64,000 nt of DNA from Pseudomonas sp. MM213 (GTDB lineage Bacteria > Pseudomonadota > Gammaproteobacteria > Pseudomonadales > Pseudomonadaceae), in assembly GCF_020423045.1 (NCBI RefSeq), contig NZ_CP081943.1, positions 806,001 through 870,000 of the forward strand, written 5' to 3'. The notes under the pieces are model-generated. The model had not been told where the DNA came from. It saw nothing but the letters and a program-made list of their open reading frames with translations, and made no database searches. Positions 59,035 to 64,000 of this stretch are shown piece after piece (position 1 is the stretch's first letter; the number at the start of each line of letters is the position of its first letter). Both the position numbers and the translations under genes were made by a program.

Positions 59035-61597
59035 GCTTGCGGCTCAAGTCGCCAGCCTGCGGCACGAAAACCACAAATTGCAGCGCATCAATGCTGCGCT
59101 GATCGAACGGATCGAGTCCGGCATCACCCGCGGCAACGACCCGTACGCGGCGTTCCAGCATTCGGTGGTGCTGGCCGAACAGGTGCGTGAGCGCACCGAT
59201 GCCTTGAACCAGGCCATGGCCGAACTGAAATCAGGCAATCACTTGCTCAGCGAAGCGCGTCTGCGCGCGGAAACCGCGCATCAACACCTGATCGACGCCA
59301 TCGAGAGCATTTCCGACGCCTTTGTATTGTTCGACGCGGAGCAGCGGATCGTGCTGTTCAACAGCCGCTTCAAGGCGTTCTGGGGTAGCAGCCGGGTGCG
59401 AATCAACGCCGGCATGCGCCTGGCCGAGGTCAAGCGGCTGATGCTGTCCACCGGTCTGTTCACCGAAGAACCGCGTGGGCAGGCCGACGAGAACCTGCTG
59501 TTCCGCTTGCAGGACGGTCGCTGGCTGCAAGTCAGCGAACGGCCGACCCAGGAAGGCGGGCGGGTGATCCTGTTCACCGACATCACCGACGTCAAACTCA
59601 GTGAAACCGTGCGCCGCGAGCAGGCCGTGGCGCAGAAATCGCATTTGCTGCAACGGGCCGTGGACAACCTGTCCCAAGGCGTGGCGATGGTCAACGCCGA
59701 GGGCATTCTGGAGTTGTGGAACCGGCGCTTCCTTGAACTCAGCGGCCTGGCGCCGGTGGCGGCGCATCGACCGTTCGCGGAAGTGATCGCCGACAGCGAG
59801 TTGAACCTGCTGACCCCGGCCAGCCGCGACGGCAACGGGCGCCCGGTGCAGGAATGCGAGCAGCGACTGTACGATGGCCGGGTCCTGGAAATCCGCACGC
59901 ATCCGTTGCCCACCGGCGGCTTCGTCAACACCTTCACCGACATCACCGAGCGCTACCAGCACGCCGAAGCGCTGAGCGAAAGCGAGCGCTGGATTCGCCT
60001 GATCACCGACCACGTACCGGCGCTGATCGCCTACCTCAATGCCGATCTGGTCTACGAGTTCACCAACAAGGTCTACGAAGAATGGTACTGCTGGCCACGT
60101 GGCGTGATGCTCGGGCAGAGCCTGCGCGAAGTGCATAGCGAGCAGCATTATCAGCGCCTGGAAGCCTATGTGGCGCGGGCGTTGGCCGGTGAAAGCGTGA
60201 CGTTCGAGTTCGCCGAAACCAACATCAACAACCAGGAGCGCTACATGCTGCGCTCCTACGTGCCCAATCGGCTGGTAACCGGCGAAGTGGTGGGGATTTT
60301 CGTGTTGATCCGCGACATCACCGAGCGCCGCCGCACGGCCGAGGCGTTGCACCAGGCCTATCAGAACCTCGAACTGCGGGTGCGCGAACGTACGGCGGAG
60401 CTGACGACCCTCAATGACCAGTTGCTGCGCGAGATCGACGAACGTCGGCGGGTAGAATCACGCCTGCGCGAGGCCAAGCTCGAAGCCGAGCAGGCCAACC
60501 TGTCGAAGACCAAGTTTCTTGCCGCCGTCAGCCACGATTTGCTGCAACCGCTGAACGCCGCGCGCCTGTTTACCGGCGCCTTGCTCGAACGCCGGGAGCC
60601 GCTGGCCAACGAGATTCTGGTGCGCAACGTCAGCAATTCCCTGGAAGACGTGGAGAATCTGCTCGGCACGCTGGTCGACATTTCCAAACTCGATGCCGGG
60701 GTGATCAAGGCCGACATCGCGCCGTTCGCCTTGAGCGAGTTGCTGGAAAACCTCGCCGCCGAGTACACCCAGGTCGCGCGTAGCGAAGGGCTTGAGCTGC
60801 ATTTTATCAGGTGTTCGGCGCTGGTGCGCAGCGACATTCAGTTGCTTGCGCGGATCTTGCGCAACCTGTTGAGCAACGCGATTCGCTACACCTACAGCGG
60901 CCGCGTAGTGCTCGGTTGCCGGCGGCATCATCAGCGTCTGTCGATCGAGGTCTGGGACAGCGGCATGGGCATCGCCGAAAACCGTCTGGAAGAGATTTTC
61001 CAGGAGTTCAAACGCGGTGATGTGCAACGTCCGGATCAGGATCGCGGGTTGGGGCTGGGGCTGGCAATCGTCGAGAAAATTGCCGGGATTCTCGGGCACC
61101 GCATTCACGTGCGTTCGTGGCCGGGCAAGGGCTCGGTGTTTTCCGTCGAGGTGCCTTTGAGCGCGACGGCACCCAAGGCACTGCCGAGCCTGTTGATGAG
61201 TGAGCCGATGCTCGAACGCCTGCGCGGTGCGCGGGTATGGGTGCTGGATAACGATGCGGCGATTTGCGCCGGCATGCGCACCTTGCTCGAAGGGTGGGGT
61301 TGTCTGGTGGTGACGGCGCTGTCGGAACAGGATTTGGCGCGGCAAGTGGACAATTATCACGCCGAGGCGGATTTGCTGATTGCCGATTACCACCTGGATG
61401 ACGATCAGAACGGCGTGGATGCCGTGGCGCGGATCAACGCCCGGCGCGGCTCAGCCATTCCGGCGATGATGATCACCGCCAATTACAGCAATGAGCTCAA
61501 ATTGCAGATTCGAGAGCTGGGGCACACCTTGATGCATAAGCCGGTGCGGCCGATGAAGCTGAAGACGGCGATGAGTCATTTGCTCGGCCGGCCTTGA
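58964..61597 (+). CDS. nahK: Hybrid PAS sensor histidine kinase NahK (ErcS'-like)
   Basis: An 877-residue soluble hybrid kinase. An N-terminal coiled coil (EIAAQ-like, residues 20-110) is followed by three PAS domains (AIESISDAFVLFDAEQRIV; VDNLSQGVAMVNAEGILEL; ITDHVPALIAYLNADLVYEF), then HisKA with the phospho-histidine in AAVSHDLLQPLNAARLF. A HATPase domain (LLSNAIRYT; WDSGMGIAE; GLGLGLAIVEKI) and a C-terminal receiver with the acceptor aspartate in LLIADYHLDDDQNG complete it. No transmembrane helix, so input must come from a partner such as NosP. GGAGA lies eight bases before the ATG at 58964. Confidence 0.92.
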   Translation: MACTSTRPSPGLPLPEAAPLDIAELAAQVASLRHENHKLQRINAALIERIESGITRGNDPYAAFQHSVVLAEQVRERTDALNQAMAELKSGNHLLSEARLRAETAHQHLIDAIESISDAFVLFDAEQRIVLFNSRFKAFWGSSRVRINAGMRLAEVKRLMLSTGLFTEEPRGQADENLLFRLQDGRWLQVSERPTQEGGRVILFTDITDVKLSETVRREQAVAQKSHLLQRAVDNLSQGVAMVNAEGILELWNRRFLELSGLAPVAAHRPFAEVIADSELNLLTPASRDGNGRPVQECEQRLYDGRVLEIRTHPLPTGGFVNTFTDITERYQHAEALSESERWIRLITDHVPALIAYLNADLVYEFTNKVYEEWYCWPRGVMLGQSLREVHSEQHYQRLEAYVARALAGESVTFEFAETNINNQERYMLRSYVPNRLVTGEVVGIFVLIRDITERRRTAEALHQAYQNLELRVRERTAELTTLNDQLLREIDERRRVESRLREAKLEAEQANLSKTKFLAAVSHDLLQPLNAARLFTGALLERREPLANEILVRNVSNSLEDVENLLGTLVDISKLDAGVIKADIAPFALSELLENLAAEYTQVARSEGLELHFIRCSALVRSDIQLLARILRNLLSNAIRYTYSGRVVLGCRRHHQRLSIEVWDSGMGIAENRLEEIFQEFKRGDVQRPDQDRGLGLGLAIVEKIAGILGHRIHVRSWPGKGSVFSVEVPLSATAPKALPSLLMSEPMLERLRGARVWVLDNDAAICAGMRTLLEGWGCLVVTALSEQDLARQVDNYHAEADLLIADYHLDDDQNGVDAVARINARRGSAIPAMMITANYSNELKLQIRELGHTLMHKPVRPMKLKTAMSHLLGRP

Positions 61598-61910
61598 GAT
61601 TTTTGTTGATGTTGAGGGCCTCATCGCCGGCAAGCCGGCTCCTACAGGGGATCGCGTTGTTCCTGTAGGAGCCAGCTTGCTGGCGATTTGCTTGGCCGGC
61701 CCTGAAATTTGTGCGGGGGCTGAGGGCCTCATCGCCAGCAAGCCGGCTCCTACAGGGGATCGCGTTGTTCCTGTAGGAGCCAGCTTGCTGGCGATTTGCT
61801 TGGCCGGCCCTGAAATTTGTGCGGGGGCTGATGGCCTCATCGCCGGCAAGCCGGCTCCTACAGGGGGTTGCGTTGTTCCTGTAGGAGCCGGCTTGCTGGC
61901 GATGGGCACG
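61579..61910. repeat. 108-bp tandem duplication carrying the nahK 3' end plus a REP pair
   Basis: Near-identical units start at about 61579, 61687 and 61795 (period 108). Each contains ATTTGC(T/C)(T/C)GGCCGGCC followed by a GAGGGCCTCATCGCC junction and one inverted REP pair. The first unit includes the last codons and stop of nahK, so the duplication copied coding DNA into the 321-bp gap before agmR. Confidence 0.85.
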
Positions 61911-61918
61911 GCGCGGTC

Positions 61919-62584
61919 TCAACGCCGTAGATAAGAGCCGAAATCAATATCCCCGGCACTCAGGATCGCCTGCACCCGATTGTGCACGTTGAGTTTGCGC
62001 AAGATCGCCGAAACGTGGGCCTTGACCGTGGTTTCAGCGATTTCCAGGGTGTAGGCGATCTGTTTGTTCGACTCGCCTTTGGTCATGCGCTCCAGCACCA
62101 GCAACTGTTTGCGGGTCAGGGCCTGGAGCAGTTCCGGCGGGAAGCTCGGGGTGTCGTTCATCCGGCGGTGGGTGCCGCTTTTCTGCGTGCGGATGATGTC
62201 CGGCGGCAGGTAGACGTTGCCATTGAGAATCTGCTGGATCGCCTCGGTCATCTGCACCCGTGGCGAGGACTTGGTGATGAAACCCACCGCGCCATAGGTG
62301 ATGGCTTGCAGCACGATCTGCTTGTCCTGTTCCGCCGAGACGATCACCACTGGAATGGTCGGTGCCTCGTTGCGCAGGTTGATCAGGCCATTGAGACCGT
62401 GCATGCCGGGCATGTTCAGGTCGAGCAGGATCAGGTCCAGGTCGTCGTGGTCCTGAGTCAGCGCCAGGGCGCTGTCGAGGTCGGCGGTTTCCATGACCTC
62501 GCTGCCCGGGAATCCATCGCTGATGACGTTATGAATGGCTTCGCGAAACAGCGGGTGATCGTCGGCAATCAGAATTTTGTACAT
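61919..62584 (-). CDS. agmR: NarL/LuxR-type response regulator AgmR/ErbR
   Basis: A 221-residue response regulator. The receiver domain has the acidic pocket [10 protein letters not shown] and phospho-acceptor [13 protein letters not shown], and the lysine is in GFITKSS. A LuxR-type helix-turn-helix follows ([35 protein letters not shown] in two parts). The sequence closely matches what I recall of AgmR/ErbR, which activates PQQ-dependent ethanol oxidation (exa/ped genes). It lies opposite nahK, consistent with the P. aeruginosa order. ATG at 62584. The closest named homologue should be checked. Confidence 0.88.
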   Translation of the reverse strand: MYKILIADDHPLFREAIHNVISDGFPGSEVMETADLDSALALTQDHDDLDLILLDLNMPGMHGLNGLINLRNEAPTIPVVIVSAEQDKQIVLQAITYGAVGFITKSSPRVQMTEAIQQILNGNVYLPPDIIRTQKSGTHRRMNDTPSFPPELLQALTRKQLLVLERMTKGESNKQIAYTLEIAETTVKAHVSAILRKLNVHNRVQAILSAGDIDFGSYLRR

Positions 62585-62640
62585 AGCCTTTCACCTCATT
62601 ATTTTGATTATGGTGTGGCAACAACACGCACGCGTAAAGG

Positions 62641-63198
62641 TCAGGGAAAAGGTTCGGGCAGGGCGGGTGTCACGGGCAGGTTCGCCGCTTGCCAGGCATC
62701 CAGGCCATCGCGATACCAATACAGAGTCTTATAGCCCATGGCGGCGGCGCGTTTGACCGCATTCCAGCTCAACCAGCAATCGGACCGGCAGTAAAAGACC
62801 AGCGGTTGCCGGGGATCGCCGGCGGTGAATTTTTGCAGATTGCGCGAGAAGTAATCCTGCCAGTCGGGTGTCAGGTCGCCATCGCCGGTGTTGGCCAGCC
62901 AGTGGCTGCCGGGCAGGTTTTCGTGGGGCTGGTCTTCGATGAAACGCCCTTGCAGCCATTGGCGGCGGTAGACATCGATCAACACTGGGCGAGGCGTCTG
63001 GGTGAGCAGGGTTTGCAGGGCGGCGGTGTCGATGATGGTGGCCCCCTCGGCCTGATTCGGCGTGGGGCTGCGGTACAGGCCGATGCGGTAGCCATCAGCG
63101 GAGAACAGCGGTGTTTCGGCGTGTGCGACGCCCAGCAACAGGCTCAGCGATAACACAGCGAGGGAAGGGCGCAGCAGAACACGTCGGGCACGCGGCAT
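62641..63198 (-). CDS. PQQ-dependent catabolism-associated CXXCW motif protein
   Basis: A 185-residue exported protein with a rhodanese-like fold. A signal peptide (MPRARRVLLRPSLAVLSLSL, cleavage after about VAHAE) is followed by VLIDVYRRQWLQGRF, LPGSHWLANTGDGDL and the diagnostic YCRSDCWLSWNAVKRAAAMGY, where CRSDCW is the CXXCW motif. This family occurs with PQQ alcohol dehydrogenase systems; the molecular role, perhaps redox handling of quinoprotein or cytochrome cysteines, is not established. ATG at 63198 is used; the open frame upstream enters a REP pair. Confidence 0.9.
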   Translation of the reverse strand: MPRARRVLLRPSLAVLSLSLLLGVAHAETPLFSADGYRIGLYRSPTPNQAEGATIIDTAALQTLLTQTPRPVLIDVYRRQWLQGRFIEDQPHENLPGSHWLANTGDGDLTPDWQDYFSRNLQKFTAGDPRQPLVFYCRSDCWLSWNAVKRAAAMGYKTLYWYRDGLDAWQAANLPVTPALPEPFP

Positions 63199-63318
63199 GG
63201 GTTCAGTCCTTATAGTTATGAGCCCATTACATGCCAGTCGCGGTGCGTTGGGAATGCGACGATAGACAGGAAAACCAGTACTAAAGTAGTAATTTTGCCA
63301 TGTTTGATGGAGATCCAA

Positions 63319-63417
63319 TTGTGGGAGCGAGCCTGCTCGCGATGAAGCCATCACATCCGGCATTGATGTCGGCTGACACTCCGCCATCGCCGGCAAGCCG
63401 GTCTCGCTCCCACAGGG
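63319..63417. repeat. REP pair, GTGGGAGCGAGCCTGCTCGC type
   Basis: Inverted arms at about 63319-63345 and 63384-63417, between the CXXCW gene and the ABC permease. Confidence 0.88.
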
Positions 63418-63429
63418 GGATTTGGGTGG

Positions 63430-64000
63430 TTAGTTGGCTTTGCGCAGGGCGGCATGCTGCGGGTTGAAGGTGAGTACCGCCAGCAGCGCGAACACCAGCG
63501 TCAGCCCCACACACACTGCCAGCGCCAATGGATTGAAGCGTTCATACAGCGCAAACCTCACCAGCTCCACTGCATGGGTAAACGGGTTCAACGCACACAA
63601 CCCGTACAACCACTCGCTCGACTCGCGCATCTTCCACAGCGGGTACAGCGCCGACGACAGGAAAAACAGCGGGAAGATCACGAAATTCATCACCCCGGCG
63701 AAGTTCTCCAGTTGGCGGATCGCGTTTGACAGCAACAACCCCAACGCACTGAGCATCAACGCCACCAGCAGCAACGCCGGCAAGGCGATCAACAGGCCCA
63801 TGGCCGGCGGCTGCACGCCGTACACCCAGGCAATCGCCAGAAAGGCATACACCTGCAACAGCGAAATCAGTGACGTGGCCAACAGTTTGCTGCACAGCAG
63901 AAACGTGCGGGGCAGGGGGCTGGTGAGCAGTACACGCATGCTGCCCATCTCCCGGTCGTAGACCATCGACAGCGAACCTTGCATGCCGTTGAACAACAGG
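63430..64000 (-). CDS. ABC-2 type transporter permease (PedC-like), 5' end outside the window
   Basis: The visible 189 C-terminal residues hold most of an ABC-2 permease: the conserved loop GSLSMVYDREMGSMRVLLTSPLPRTF read as DREMGSMRVLLTSPLP, then helices LLATSLISLLQVYAFLAIAW, LLIALPALLLVALMLSALGLL, FAGVMNFVIFPLFFLSSALYP and LALAVCVGLTLVFALLAVL. NPFTHAVELVRFALY is the typical motif before the last helix. Next to the CXXCW gene it matches the alcohol-related ABC permease (PedC type) of PQQ clusters; its ATPase partner should lie beyond the window end. The stop is at 63430. Confidence 0.85.
   Translation of the reverse strand, partial: LLFNGMQGSLSMVYDREMGSMRVLLTSPLPRTFLLCSKLLATSLISLLQVYAFLAIAWVYGVQPPAMGLLIALPALLLVALMLSALGLLLSNAIRQLENFAGVMNFVIFPLFFLSSALYPLWKMRESSEWLYGLCALNPFTHAVELVRFALYERFNPLALAVCVGLTLVFALLAVLTFNPQHAALRKAN

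Noticed and set aside
61614..61910. Regularly spaced repeats that could suggest a CRISPR array
   Set aside because: The repeats are inverted REP pairs with a 108-bp period and near-identical spacers, no cas genes; they are a tandem duplication.

Overview
This window reads as a chromosome segment of a fluorescent Pseudomonas (P. fluorescens group). Evidence: Pseudomonas-type gene neighbourhoods (bkdR/bkdA1-bkdA2-bkdB-lpdV; cobW-cobN-chelatase ATPase; nosP-nahK next to an AgmR/ErbR-type regulator), high-GC codon use, and more than a dozen REP/BIME inverted repeats of the GTAGGAGC/GTGGGAGC family between genes. It is mostly ordinary core genome, interrupted by one visibly AT-richer insert (about 52.6-56.0 kb). 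No rRNA, tRNA, CRISPR array, insertion sequence or phage gene was seen.

Layout. 1-11.6 kb: a truncated Tat-exported amidohydrolase, SCP2 protein, histidine phosphatase, SohB protease, a very large toxin-like leucine-rich-repeat protein, sulfite reductase CysI with its DUF934 partner, a tiny membrane protein, a lone periplasmic binding protein and a DUF2970 protein. 11.7-18.9 kb: MetH, the cis/trans fatty acid isomerase Cti, and NfuA. 19-28.8 kb: a two-armed cobalamin locus. cbtB-cbtA-cobE-cobM runs leftward and cobW-cobN-chelatase ATPase runs rightward, each arm behind its own cobalamin riboswitch. 28.9-43.4 kb: a phospholipase D-like protein, an old yellow enzyme with a MerR-type promoter but only a stub of the MerR gene, an MFS exporter with a LysR regulator, TerC/CBS and KefC-like membrane proteins, a diguanylate cyclase, an FKBP isomerase, a D-cysteine desulfhydrase-like enzyme, and a cytochrome P450 divergent from an ArsR regulator. 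43.5-50.4 kb: IlvE and the branched-chain keto-acid dehydrogenase operon with BkdR. 50.7-52.6 kb: an MBL persulfide-dioxygenase-like enzyme divergent from a TauE/SafE exporter. 52.7-55.9 kb: an AT-rich pair of unknown genes, the larger made of about six repeated beta-type units. 56.3-64 kb: a porin, then NosP, NahK and AgmR/ErbR, a CXXCW protein and an ABC permease of the PQQ-dependent alcohol oxidation gene set.

The strongest observation is at 28087-28134. The chelatase ATPase gene ends on a dnaX-like slippery heptamer (A AAA AAG), followed after 5 nt by a perfect 11-bp hairpin, and the -1 frame continues open into a VWA domain. One gene would therefore make both the small (ChlI/CobS-like) and medium (ChlD/CobT-like) subunits of the cobalt chelatase whose large subunit, CobN, is encoded just upstream. 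cobN itself carries an 87-bp REP pair in frame inside its coding sequence and a single-base frameshift about 250 nt further on. Other oddities are a deleted MerR gene that leaves its operator behind, an LRR/NEL-like protein with no C-terminal cysteine, and a 108-bp tandem duplication that copies the end of nahK together with its REP pair.
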